Shown here piece by piece: positions 1-8,575 of a stretch of 64,000 nucleotides of DNA. Where the stretch lies: assembly GCA_944350425.1 (NCBI GenBank), contig CALVOX010000001.1:170212-234211 (forward strand), given 5' to 3'. Position numbers and translations under genes: made by a program. The DNA comes from an uncultured Bacilli bacterium. GTDB taxonomy: Bacteria; Bacillota_I; Bacilli_A; RFN20; CAG-826. The notes under the pieces were generated by a model that worked only from the letters and a program-made list of their open reading frames with translations, made no database searches and had not been told where the DNA came from. The stretch's first letter is position 1, and every line of letters starts with the position of its first letter.

Positions 1-27
1 AATAAATTCTTTTGTAGTTGCAGCCAT
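1..27 (-). CDS. 5' end of an unidentified gene, cut by the window edge
   Basis: Nine codons are visible (reading MAATTKEFI) from an ATG at 27, preceded by a strong Shine-Dalgarno, GGGAGGAATTT. It lies 37 bases downstream of the DUF1292 gene in the same direction, so it may be the next member of the alaS operon. Too little is present to name it. Confidence 0.6.
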
Positions 28-64
28 AAATTCCTCCCGCGTTCGTTATTTTATCACAATTTGA

Positions 65-331
65 TTATTTAATCTCTTGAATTTTAGGATCGCTTTGATA
101 AGCATTTAAAACTTCCTCAGCTTCTTCAAGTTCTTCTTCATCGGTAACTTCAAAAAGTTCACCATCATCAGTATAACGCATAACTATTATATCATCTGGT
201 GAAGAAGGTTCATAAATAAATGCGTATTCAGCTTCTCTTTCTTTATTTTCGTAAGTAAAAAGAATCTTAAATAAATATTCTTTCCCATCTTCATCATAGA
301 TTTTAATATCATCATCGCCTAGTCTTTCCAT
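65..331 (-). CDS. DUF1292 (YrzB-like) small acidic protein
   Basis: An 88-residue acidic protein of the DUF1292 family, conserved in Bacillota beside alaS and ruvX; its biochemical role is unknown. The N-terminus has the family's pattern of a short acidic beta-strand (KIYDEDGKEYLFKIL) followed by a cytosolic alpha/beta fold. The C-terminus is rich in Glu (EEELEEAEEVL) and there is no signal peptide. The start lies one base after the ruvX stop, so it is read from the ruvX-alaS transcript, in the same order as yrzB in Bacillus. Size and position fit the family exactly. Confidence 0.85.
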   Translation of the reverse strand: MERLGDDDIKIYDEDGKEYLFKILFTYENKEREAEYAFIYEPSSPDDIIVMRYTDDGELFEVTDEEELEEAEEVLNAYQSDPKIQEIK

Positions 332-332
332 A

Positions 333-755
333 TTATTTTTTACTCCTTAAGTAATCTTCTAATATTACAAATGCTGAGACCATATCGATATATTTTTTTA
401 AATCGTTAGGTTTTACTCCGCCATCTAATAGTCTTTCTTTAGCTTCATAAGTCGAATAAGATTCATCATGAAGAATAATATTTAAACTAGAATCAAGTTT
501 TAACAAATCATCCTTAAATCTTTGAGTTGATTTACATCTATCACCTTCTTGACGATCAATTTGCAAAGGATAACCCATTACAATATTTTTTATTTTTAGT
601 TCTTTACAAACTTCAAAAACATGTTCTCTAGCTTTTTTGTAGTTTCCTCTTTCGAAAGAAAAATTTTCATAGTTATGAATAATACCTAAACTATCTGAAT
701 AAGCTATTCCGATTGTAGTTGTTCCTAAATCTAATCCTAAATATTTTTCTGCCAT
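333..755 (-). CDS. ruvX: RuvX/YqgF-type pre-16S rRNA or Holliday-junction nuclease
   Basis: A 140-residue RNase H-fold protein of the YqgF family, essential in many bacteria and implicated in 5' maturation of 16S rRNA; a Holliday-junction resolvase role was the original proposal. The N-terminal LGLDLGTTTIGIAYSD carries the first catalytic Asp. The later YSTYEAKERLL segment and the terminal VSAFVILEDYL complete the usual layout. It starts 5 bases after the alaS stop, so it is translated from the alaS transcript and should follow the T-box control of that operon. Length is normal for the family. Confidence 0.92.
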   Translation of the reverse strand: MAEKYLGLDLGTTTIGIAYSDSLGIIHNYENFSFERGNYKKAREHVFEVCKELKIKNIVMGYPLQIDRQEGDRCKSTQRFKDDLLKLDSSLNIILHDESYSTYEAKERLLDGGVKPNDLKKYIDMVSAFVILEDYLRSKK

Positions 756-760
756 CTTTT

Positions 761-3364
761 CTATTTTACAAAATTTTCAATTGGAAATTCACTAATTTTA
801 CTAATATCTAAAATATTTCCTTGGGCTCTATCTGGTTTTCCACCACCATTTCCGCCACAAAGTTTACCTAATTCTTTCATGATGTTTCCAGATGAAATTC
901 CTTTTTCAACTTGACTCTTACCTGCAGCGACAATTACTGGATGTTTGCCATCTTCATTACCTACTAATACTACTAAATAGTCACTATTTCTTGACTTAAT
1001 TCCGTCTAAAACGTGCATAATTCCACTTCTATTAAGATCTTCAAAATATCTACACAAAATAGTGACACCATTGACTACTTTAACACTTTTAATAATATCA
1101 TTTAATTTAGATTTAAGTACTTTTTCTTCAATTTTTGCTAACTTATCTTTTTCAATTTTAAGTTCATCATTTAAAGAAGAAATTCTACTTAAGATTTCAC
1201 CATTAGATTTTACACCTAAAGATAATCTAACTTCGCCTAAAAGTTCTTCTTTTTGTTTTAAATATTTGTAAGCTTCTAAAGAAGTAACTGCTTCTATTCT
1301 TCTTACACCAGCGGAAATACTTTCTTCGGATTTAATAATAAATAACCCAATATCAGAAGTATTTTTAACGTGAGTTCCACCACAGAACTCTTTTGAATCA
1401 TCTCCAAAGCAGACTACTCTTACAATATCGCCATACTTTTCATCAAATTCACTAAGAGCTCCAATCTTTTTAGCTTCTTCAATAGGAAGTTCAAGAACTT
1501 TTCCTTCAATTGCTTGGGAAATATATTCATTAACTTGTCTTTCAATTCTATTTAAAGAAGATGGATCAATTTTTTCAAAATGTGAGAAGTCAAATCTTAA
1601 ATAATTTTCATTGACAAAACTACCTTTTTGGTGAACATCGTTACCGATAAATTTAATTAAAGCAGCTTGTAAAAGGTGAGTAGCACTATGATTTCTCATA
1701 ATTGCTAATCTTCTTTGCTTATCAAGTACTAGTTTTAATTTATCGCCTACTTTTAAGCTACCATAACTTACTTTTATATGATGTAAATGTTGCTTATTAG
1801 GAGCATTAATGACATTAGTTACATTAGCAGAGAAATTTTCGTTAGAAACTACTCCAGTATCAGCAACTTGACCACCCATTTCAGCATAGAAATTAGTTTT
1901 TTCTACGATTACATCGCCTTCATCATCAATAGAATCAACTTTAACTCCGTCTTTAAATAAGCCAATTACAACCGATTCTAGATCACTATAATCATATGTA
2001 AATTCACTTGGAAGATTAAAATCTAATAAATCTTTGGACTGTTTATTGAAAGATTCTGTATTTTTTCTTGAAGCTCTTGCAATTTCTTTTTGTTTATTTA
2101 AGCAAGCATTAAATACTTCAACATCAACATCAACATTATTATCCTTACAAATTTCAAGAGTTAATTCGATAGGGAAACCATAAGTATCATATAATTTGAA
2201 AGCATCTTCACCAGAAAGTGATGTTTTTCCTTCAATCATTGAATTTAACATATTTTCGCCAGAAGTTAATGTTCTAAGGAACTTCTCTTCTTCTGACATA
2301 ATAATTTTCATTAAATAATCCTTTTTATCAATTAAATAAGGATAAAAGTCACTCATTACTTCAATTACAGTTGGAACTAATTTATATAAGAAAGGTTCTT
2401 TAAATCCAAGTTTTTGCCCATATCTCATTGCTCTTCTAAGAAGTCTTCTTAAAACATAACCTCTACCTTCATTAGAGAATAATTCTCCATCTGCTAAAGC
2501 AAATGTACAAGCTCTGATATGGTCAGCGATGACTCTATAAGGCATTAAATATTCTGATTCGTATGGTTTTTGACATAATTTTTGAGTTTCTTCAATAATT
2601 GGGAAGAATAAATCGGTTTCAAAGTTAGTATCTGTACCTTGCAAAACACAAGCAATTCTTTCCAAACCTGCACCAGTATCAATATTTTTATGTGGTAGTT
2701 CTTTATAATCTTCTCTTTTTACACCATTTACTGCATTAAATTGAGAGAAAACAATACCCCAAATTTCAATATATCTATCATTTTCGATGTCATCTTCTAA
2801 AAGCTTAACACCTAAATGGTTTTCATCCCATTTTTCTCCTCTATCATAGAAAACTTCAGTATTTGGTCCGCAAGGTCCTTCACCTATTTGCCAGAAATTA
2901 CCTTCAAGAGGAATTAAATGGTCTTTTGCCATTCCTTGTTTAATCCGAAGATCTCTAGTCTCTAAATCACTTGGGTGATATGTAATATATAATTTATCTT
3001 TTTCTAAACCGAAATATTTTTCATTAGTCAAAATATCAAAAGCCCATTCAACAATTTCTTTTCTAAAATAATCACCGATTGAAAAGTTTCCAAGCATCTC
3101 AAAGAATGTATGGTGTCTTGCAGTTCTACCAACGTTATCAATATCGTTAGTTCTAATACATTTTTGAACATTTGTAATTCTTTTTGATTCAGGTATTTCA
3201 CTACCATCAAAATATTTTTTCAAAGCAGCAACACCAGCATTAATCCAAAGTAAAGATGGGTCATTATGAGGAATTAAACTTGCTCCTGGTTCAATCATAT
3301 GGCCTCTTTCTTTAAAGAAATTTAACCAAGTTTCTCTAATTTGTTGTGAAGATAATTTTCTCAT
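761..3364 (-). CDS. alaS: Alanyl-tRNA synthetase
   Basis: A full-length 867-residue class II alanyl-tRNA synthetase that charges tRNA-Ala in the cytosol. The N-terminal catalytic core contains NVQKCIRTNDIDNVG and the class II motif region near HHTFFEMLGNFSIGDYF. The editing domain has the zinc motif HSATH and the downstream CGGTH pair that clears mischarged Ser and Gly. The C-terminal C-Ala domain ends with the Gly-rich GKLCGGNGGGKPD. The ATG at 3364 is preceded by AAAGGAGAGAAA. Transcription passes through an upstream T-box leader. ruvX and a DUF1292 gene follow directly. Confidence 0.98.
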   Translation of the reverse strand: MRKLSSQQIRETWLNFFKERGHMIEPGASLIPHNDPSLLWINAGVAALKKYFDGSEIPESKRITNVQKCIRTNDIDNVGRTARHHTFFEMLGNFSIGDYFRKEIVEWAFDILTNEKYFGLEKDKLYITYHPSDLETRDLRIKQGMAKDHLIPLEGNFWQIGEGPCGPNTEVFYDRGEKWDENHLGVKLLEDDIENDRYIEIWGIVFSQFNAVNGVKREDYKELPHKNIDTGAGLERIACVLQGTDTNFETDLFFPIIEETQKLCQKPYESEYLMPYRVIADHIRACTFALADGELFSNEGRGYVLRRLLRRAMRYGQKLGFKEPFLYKLVPTVIEVMSDFYPYLIDKKDYLMKIIMSEEEKFLRTLTSGENMLNSMIEGKTSLSGEDAFKLYDTYGFPIELTLEICKDNNVDVDVEVFNACLNKQKEIARASRKNTESFNKQSKDLLDFNLPSEFTYDYSDLESVVIGLFKDGVKVDSIDDEGDVIVEKTNFYAEMGGQVADTGVVSNENFSANVTNVINAPNKQHLHHIKVSYGSLKVGDKLKLVLDKQRRLAIMRNHSATHLLQAALIKFIGNDVHQKGSFVNENYLRFDFSHFEKIDPSSLNRIERQVNEYISQAIEGKVLELPIEEAKKIGALSEFDEKYGDIVRVVCFGDDSKEFCGGTHVKNTSDIGLFIIKSEESISAGVRRIEAVTSLEAYKYLKQKEELLGEVRLSLGVKSNGEILSRISSLNDELKIEKDKLAKIEEKVLKSKLNDIIKSVKVVNGVTILCRYFEDLNRSGIMHVLDGIKSRNSDYLVVLVGNEDGKHPVIVAAGKSQVEKGISSGNIMKELGKLCGGNGGGKPDRAQGNILDISKISEFPIENFVK

Positions 3365-3385
3365 TTTCTCTCCTTTAATAAATAA

Positions 3386-3608
3386 AAAATTCCTAAAAAA
3401 ACATTTTTAGGAACGAATTTTCATAATCGCGGTACCATCCTAATTCAAAAATAAATTTTGCTCTTAATTAGAATGCTATTTAACGCATAACTACGAGGCT
3501 TTTAACCTTTGTTTTGGAAGTGGCTGATTAACATTTTCTATAAGGCTTTTCACCTTGTTGCCTCTCTCTAAAATAGAAAAACTTTTAATCTCTTTTCCTA
3601 GGCGAAAT
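3386..3608 (-). promoter_or_regulatory. T-box riboswitch in the alaS leader
   Basis: On the minus strand the leader carries the T-box signature AGGATGGTACCGCG (3428-3441), the antiterminator bulge that pairs with the acceptor end of uncharged tRNA. Upstream is a stem I region with the GAGAG/AAGGTGAAAAGCC apical-loop elements (about 3540-3575). The triplet GCC at 3522-3524, in the context CAGCCACTTCC, is my best candidate for the specifier codon and matches tRNA-Ala, fitting the downstream gene. A terminator follows directly. The class is certain from the signature; the specifier is an inference. Confidence 0.95.
3390..3413 (-). terminator. Regulated intrinsic terminator of the alaS T-box
   Basis: The stem TTCCTAAAAA / TTTTTAGGAA is followed on the minus strand by a T-rich run before the alaS ribosome binding site. 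It is mutually exclusive with the T-box antiterminator and should form when tRNA-Ala is charged. Confidence 0.9.
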
Positions 3609-3641
3609 TATAATAAAATAGAGAATAATAATCAAATAAAA

Positions 3642-4211
3642 TTAATAAATTACAATAGGTTTATGTTTAAATAAAGTACTGATTCTATAAAAATATAAAA
3701 TATCATTTATTAACATAATCGAAGTAAAACAAATAGCACCAATCCCAATTAAAGTTGTTTCATTAGTTGGGAAAAAATTATCAATTATAATTTTATTTCC
3801 CCAGTTTACAGCTAAAAAATATAATGGTTGAAAAAATATTGAAATTGCTAAAAGAGTGTTGATTAAAGTAAATATTAAAAGTAGGGTTTTTCTTGAAGCA
3901 AAAATAATCATAAAAACTAAACTTATAGTAAAAGCAGTTAATAAAATAAATGTTATAAAATCAAAAGAAAGAGTTACTGGAACAAACAAAGAAGAATTCA
4001 TATGTAAAACTCCCTCAACATATGTTCCATTTAATATAGCGCTACTTTCACCTAAAATAGCATGCCCAGAAAGAATAAAACTTATCTCAGTTCCATTAAT
4101 ATCTTGGTTATACTTAATTCCTTCTATATCAAGAGAAAATAAGCAAACTAAAGCAACAGCAAATAAAATAATTGAAATTATTAATAAAATGATTCGAGAA
4201 TAACGTTTCAT
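3642..4211 (-). CDS. Unidentified four-helix membrane protein
   Basis: A 189-residue protein not recognised as a known family. The N-terminus (about residues 5-27) is a hydrophobic helix that could be a signal anchor. An extracellular-looking segment of about 40 polar residues follows, then three further hydrophobic stretches near residues 68-92, 95-125 and 150-172, and a short basic tail. The layout suggests four membrane passes. Its ATG overlaps the mnmA stop codon by one base (TAATG), so it is translationally coupled to mnmA, although no functional link is obvious. Confidence 0.7.
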   Translation of the reverse strand: MKRYSRIILLIISIILFAVALVCLFSLDIEGIKYNQDINGTEISFILSGHAILGESSAILNGTYVEGVLHMNSSLFVPVTLSFDFITFILLTAFTISLVFMIIFASRKTLLLIFTLINTLLAISIFFQPLYFLAVNWGNKIIIDNFFPTNETTLIGIGAICFTSIMLINDILYFYRISTLFKHKPIVIY

Positions 4212-5344
4212 TAAAAAATTTCATCTCCCTTATAATAGACATGGTCTATAAATCCGCCACCTATGCATTCTTCATCTTCTTTATAAAAGACACAAGCTTG
4301 TCCAGGTGTAACTGCCTTATATGGTTCGTCAAAAACAAGTTTTACATCGCCATTTTCTAAATTATAACATGTAACACCTTTATCATCTTGACGATATCTA
4401 AATTTAACAAATAGATGCTCACCGTCTTTTACTCTATCGTTAAAGAAATTCATTGAAGTAATAATTGCAGAATCACTTAATAAATGTTCATCATTATCAC
4501 CACTTGCAACATATAAGATATTATTTTTAACATCTTTTTTACATACATAATAAGGATTAGCTTTTAAGCCATGGATTCCACCAATTCCAAGTCCTTTTCT
4601 TTGACCTAAAGTGTAATACATTACGCCTTCATGCTCTCCTAAAACTAAATTTGAATTTATTTCTACAATTTTTCCTTTTTGTGCTGGAATATAGTTTTTT
4701 AAAAACTCTTTAAAGTTTCTTTCACCAATAAAACAAATACCGGTACTATCTTTTTTATGTTCAACAGAAACTAAATTCAATTTTTCAGCCAGTTCTCTTA
4801 CTTCTTTTTTTGTAATATCACCTAAAGGAAATAAACAAGATTTAAGTTGTGATGAAGAAATTTGACTTAAAAAATATGATTGATCTTTGCTTTTATCAAA
4901 AGCTTTATATAAATAAGTTTTGCCTTCTTTTTCAACTCTTTTTGCATAATGCCCCATAGCAATCATATCACAACCGTTTGCTTTAGCAAATTCGATGAAA
5001 GGACCAAATTTAATATATTTATTGCATAAAATATCAGGATTAGGCGTTCTTCCTTTTTTATATTCATCAAGAAAATAAGAAAAAACATTATCCCAATATT
5101 CTTTTATATAATCTATTCTTAAAAGAGGAAGATTTAATCTTTCAGCAACATCTTTTGCATCTAAATAATCTTGTTCTTGTGGGCAAATATCGTTATTAAC
5201 GGTAGGATTACCATAATAATCATTATTCATCATTGAATCCCAGTTTCTCATAAAACCGCAAATAACATCATAGCCTTGCTCTTTTAATAAATAAGCAGCA
5301 ACCGCACTATCAACTCCACCGCTTAAACCAACCATTACTTTCAT
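4211..5344 (-). CDS. mnmA: tRNA-specific 2-thiouridylase MnmA
   Basis: A 377-residue PP-loop enzyme that installs the 2-thio group on U34 of tRNA-Lys, -Glu and -Gln, taking sulfur from a cysteine desulfurase relay. The ATP-binding PP-loop GLSGGVDS is at residues 5-12. The catalytic cysteine pair is visible in NPDILCNKYIKFG and DSTGICFIGERNF. The C-terminal beta-barrel ends with AVTPGQACVFY. The start follows the dtd stop by two bases, giving a dtd-mnmA-membrane protein operon. Length and motifs are typical of the family. Confidence 0.97.
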   Translation of the reverse strand: MKVMVGLSGGVDSAVAAYLLKEQGYDVICGFMRNWDSMMNNDYYGNPTVNNDICPQEQDYLDAKDVAERLNLPLLRIDYIKEYWDNVFSYFLDEYKKGRTPNPDILCNKYIKFGPFIEFAKANGCDMIAMGHYAKRVEKEGKTYLYKAFDKSKDQSYFLSQISSSQLKSCLFPLGDITKKEVRELAEKLNLVSVEHKKDSTGICFIGERNFKEFLKNYIPAQKGKIVEINSNLVLGEHEGVMYYTLGQRKGLGIGGIHGLKANPYYVCKKDVKNNILYVASGDNDEHLLSDSAIITSMNFFNDRVKDGEHLFVKFRYRQDDKGVTCYNLENGDVKLVFDEPYKAVTPGQACVFYKEDEECIGGGFIDHVYYKGDEIF

Positions 5345-5346
5345 AA

Positions 5347-5796
5347 CTAAAATAATTCCTTTGAATCAAGAATAACAGTAAAAGGACCGTCATTTATTAA
5401 ATTAATTTTCATATCAGCGCCAAAAACTCCTGTTTTTGGTGGCAAATTAAGCTCTTTTAAACATTCATTAAAATAATTATATAATTTATCGGCTTCACTA
5501 GGAATTAAAGCATCGATAAATGAAGGTCTATTACCTTTTCTTAAATTTGCATATAAAGTAAATTGAGAAACAGATAAAATTTCACCATTAACATCAAAAA
5601 TAGATAAATTAGTTTTACCATTTTCATCATCAAAAATTCTTAATTTGGAAATTTTTTCTGCCATTTTCTTTGAAATTTCTTCATTATCTCCGTTAGTAAA
5701 AGAAACTAATAAAAGATATCCTTTACCAATTGAAGAACAAACTCTTTGATCTATGCTTAAACTTGCGTTTAATACTCTTTGAATTACAACTTTCAT
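5347..5796 (-). CDS. dtd: D-aminoacyl-tRNA deacylase
   Basis: A 149-residue DTD-family hydrolase that frees D-amino acids (and glycine from tRNA-Ala) from mischarged tRNA. The two family signatures are present: SVSQFTLYA in the middle and the C-terminal cross-subunit motif NDGPFTVILDS (NxGPxT). The C-terminal PPKTGVFGADM segment is also typical. It is the first gene of the dtd-mnmA unit and reads divergently from rarA, with about 140 bases of shared promoter region. Confidence 0.96.
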   Translation of the reverse strand: MKVVIQRVLNASLSIDQRVCSSIGKGYLLLVSFTNGDNEEISKKMAEKISKLRIFDDENGKTNLSIFDVNGEILSVSQFTLYANLRKGNRPSFIDALIPSEADKLYNYFNECLKELNLPPKTGVFGADMKINLINDGPFTVILDSKELF

Positions 5797-5926
5797 GTTA
5801 TAAATTCTACCTCATTTCTTTATTAAATTTAATACTAATAATCTACCAATTTATTCTTTAAAACTCATTATATTCTTGCTTTTATATTTTATTTATTTGT
5901 CTTTAGATTATTATCATATTTTAGTT

Positions 5927-5932
5927 TATAAT
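5927..5932 (+). promoter_or_regulatory. -10 box of rarA; probable leaderless start
   Basis: TATAAT ends seven bases before the rarA ATG and no Shine-Dalgarno lies between. Transcription starting at the usual distance would give an mRNA with a leader of about one base. No convincing -35 is seen. Confidence 0.65.
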
Positions 5933-5939
5933 GTAAAGC

Positions 5940-7214
5940 ATGAACAAACCTTTAGCATTTAGAATAAGACCAAAAACATTAACTGATATAATTGGCCAAG
6001 AAGATTTAGTTGGCGAAAATGGATTTTTAACGAATAGTGTTAAAGCAGAAACTCCAATTTCTTTTATTTTATATGGTCCGCCTGGAACTGGAAAGACTAC
6101 TATTGCTGAAGCTTATGCTAATTCCTTAAAAGCTCATACAATAAAACTAAATGCTGTTACTTCTAATAAAAAAGATATTGAACAAGCAATTTTAGAAGCT
6201 AAACTTTATCCGACAACAATTGTAATAATCGATGAAATTCATCGAATTAATAAAGATAAGCAAGATATTTTGTTACCTTATGTTGAAAATGGAACTATTT
6301 TTCTAATCGGAGCAACTACTGCTAATCCTTATATTTCAATTAACCGCGCAATTAGAAGCAGAGTTCATCTTTTAGAAGTTAAAACTTTAACTACTTCTGA
6401 TATTGTCAATGGTTTAAAAAGAGCTATCTCGAATAAAGATGGTTATGATAATAAACTTGTAATTGATGATGCTTCTTTAGAATATATTGCTAAATCTAGC
6501 GGCGGAGATTTCCGCTTTGCTTTAAATTATTTAGAAATACTATCAATTTCATTCAAAAATCAAGAAATTACTATCGATAAAACTAAAACCGTACTTAAAG
6601 TTTCAAATTTAATTGCAGATAAAGATGAAGACGGTCATTATGATAGTGTTTCGGCCCTTCAAAAATCAATTAGAGGTCAAGATGTTAATGCTGCTTTATA
6701 TTATGCGGCTAGACTTTTAATTTCTAACGATTTAGAAAGCCTAACAAGAAGACTTCTAGTTACGGCTTATGAAGATATAGGAATTGCTAATCCTCAAGCA
6801 TGTATGAGAACTAAAATCGCAATAGATAGTGCTTTAACAGTTGGTTTACCTGAAGCTATTATACCAATTTCGGTCGCAATTGTTGATTTATGCTTATCGC
6901 CACACTCTAAAACTGCATGTTTATCGATGTATAAAGCAATGGATGCTGCGAAAGATATGCCTCTTCCGGTTTTAGATTATTTAAAATTTACGCCAGTTAA
7001 CGTTGCGCAAGAAGATAAATATCCTTATGATCTTCCTTCAGTTTGGCCATATTTACAATATCTCCCAGAAGCTTTAAAAGATGCTAGATTTTATTTAATA
7101 AATAAAAATGCCTCTTCATCATACGAAAAGGCACTTAATGATAATTATTTAAAGATTTGTAATATAATTCGAAGTTCAAATATAAGAGAAATTAAGAAAA
7201 AACATTCAAAATAA
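5940..7214 (+). CDS. rarA: Replication-associated recombination protein RarA (MgsA)
   Basis: A 424-residue AAA+ ATPase of the RarA/MgsA/WRNIP1 clade, related to clamp loaders, which acts at stalled forks and DNA ends. Walker A is GPPGTGKTT near residue 42, Walker B is IIDEIHRI near residue 95, and sensor 1 (GATTANP) follows. The C-terminal tetramerisation part contains ALYYAARLL and a YEDIGIANPQA block typical of the family. It is slightly shorter at the N-terminus than E. coli RarA because the SSB-mimic segment is minimal. The gene converges on the nucleoside phosphorylase with one base between stop codons. Confidence 0.95.
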   Translation: MNKPLAFRIRPKTLTDIIGQEDLVGENGFLTNSVKAETPISFILYGPPGTGKTTIAEAYANSLKAHTIKLNAVTSNKKDIEQAILEAKLYPTTIVIIDEIHRINKDKQDILLPYVENGTIFLIGATTANPYISINRAIRSRVHLLEVKTLTTSDIVNGLKRAISNKDGYDNKLVIDDASLEYIAKSSGGDFRFALNYLEILSISFKNQEITIDKTKTVLKVSNLIADKDEDGHYDSVSALQKSIRGQDVNAALYYAARLLISNDLESLTRRLLVTAYEDIGIANPQACMRTKIAIDSALTVGLPEAIIPISVAIVDLCLSPHSKTACLSMYKAMDAAKDMPLPVLDYLKFTPVNVAQEDKYPYDLPSVWPYLQYLPEALKDARFYLINKNASSSYEKALNDNYLKICNIIRSSNIREIKKKHSK

Positions 7215-7215
7215 T

Positions 7216-8517
7216 TTATTCAATAAATATTTTCTTTGACAAGTCAATTTTGACTTCTTCTTTTCTAATGTCAAAAGCATTTTCAACGTCTTGTTTAACT
7301 TCTTCAACATCTTTCTTATTAGTATATAAAGTAGCTAATAATTCATCCTTTTTGACAAAATCACCGATTTTCTTATTTAAAATTATACCAGCACTCATAT
7401 CGATGATATCATCAAGAGTTTCTCTTCCGCCGCCAAGTCTCATTGAAGATTTACCAATTTCTAAAGCATCGATTCTATGGACATATCCTTCCACTTTTGA
7501 ATAAATTGGGATAATTTCGCTAGCCATCTCAAATTTTTCTGGATGCTCGATATAGGAGGCATCGCCTTTTTGATATTTGACCATTTCTTTTAATTTATTT
7601 AAAGCTGTACCTGATTTAATAGAATTAATTAAAGCATTTTTTGCATCTTCATCGTTATCAAAAACCTTTGCTTGTTTTAAAAGAATAATTCCTGAAGAAA
7701 TGCAAAGTTCAGTTAAATCTTTTGGACCTTCGCCTTTTAAAGTAGCGATTGCTTCTTTAACTTCAAGATTATTTCCGATTGCCATACCTAAAGGTTGATC
7801 CATATCAGTAATTTCAGCTTTTACATCTTTATGTAATTCTTTTCCAATATCAACCATTGTTTGAGCAAGTACTTTTGCATCATCAATATTTTTCATGAAA
7901 GCGCCACTTCCATATTTAACATCAAGAAGAATGCAATCAGCACCACTAGCTAATTTTTTAGACATAATCGAGCTTGCGATTAAAGGAATTGAGCCAACTG
8001 TTCCAGTTACATCTCTTAGTGCATATATTTTTTTATCTGCTGGATCGATATTTTCGTCTTGTCCAATAATAGCTAAACCGATTTCATTAACTTGTTTTTT
8101 AAAATCTTCATAAGTTTTATGAATATCAAGACCAGGAATAGATTCTAATTTATCTAATGTTCCGCCTGTATGTCCAAGACCTCTTCCACTCATTTTAGCT
8201 AACTTAGCGCCACATGCAGCAACCATTGGTCCTAAAACAAGTGAAACTTTATCACCGACACCACCTGTTGAATGCTTATCAACTTTTAAGCCAGGAATAT
8301 CCGATAAATCCCATATTTGACCAGACATTCTCATTTCATCTGTTAAAATACCGATTTCCTTGTTATTCATTCCGTTTAAATAAATAGCCATAAGCAAAGA
8401 GCTGACTTGATAATCAGGAATCTCATCTTTAACATAATTGCTAATCCAAAAATGAATTTCTTCTCTTGTTAGTTCTTTTTTATCTCTTTTTTTCTCAATA
8501 ATATCTTCAAATCTCAT
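7216..8517 (-). CDS. pdp: Pyrimidine-nucleoside phosphorylase
   Basis: A 433-residue thymidine/pyrimidine nucleoside phosphorylase that cleaves uridine or (deoxy)thymidine to base plus (deoxy)ribose-1-phosphate for salvage. The phosphate-binding block KHSTGGVGDKVSLVLGP, the MSGRGLGHTGGTLDKLE block and GSIPLIASSIMSKKLASG match the family. The C-terminal domain has the MRLGGGRE element. Length is typical of Bacillus Pdp and DeoA. It stands alone, with an upstream AAGGAA close to the ATG and a TATAAT further up, and reads away from the methyltransferase gene at 8576. Confidence 0.95.
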   Translation of the reverse strand: MRFEDIIEKKRDKKELTREEIHFWISNYVKDEIPDYQVSSLLMAIYLNGMNNKEIGILTDEMRMSGQIWDLSDIPGLKVDKHSTGGVGDKVSLVLGPMVAACGAKLAKMSGRGLGHTGGTLDKLESIPGLDIHKTYEDFKKQVNEIGLAIIGQDENIDPADKKIYALRDVTGTVGSIPLIASSIMSKKLASGADCILLDVKYGSGAFMKNIDDAKVLAQTMVDIGKELHKDVKAEITDMDQPLGMAIGNNLEVKEAIATLKGEGPKDLTELCISSGIILLKQAKVFDNDEDAKNALINSIKSGTALNKLKEMVKYQKGDASYIEHPEKFEMASEIIPIYSKVEGYVHRIDALEIGKSSMRLGGGRETLDDIIDMSAGIILNKKIGDFVKKDELLATLYTNKKDVEEVKQDVENAFDIRKEEVKIDLSKKIFIE

Positions 8518-8563
8518 ATAATGTTCCTTCGAAATTATTATACATTTTTAATTTTTGATTTTA

Positions 8564-8569
8564 TATAAT
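8564..8569 (+). promoter_or_regulatory. -10 box of the rRNA methyltransferase gene; leaderless
   Basis: TATAAT is followed by six bases and then the ATG, so the predicted first transcribed base is the A of the start codon. No Shine-Dalgarno is present. Confidence 0.65.
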
Positions 8570-8575
8570 ATTTAA

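Noticed and set aside
7190-7240. Terminator between rarA and the nucleoside phosphorylase
   Set aside because: The stop codons are one base apart and no stem-loop with a T-run is visible there.
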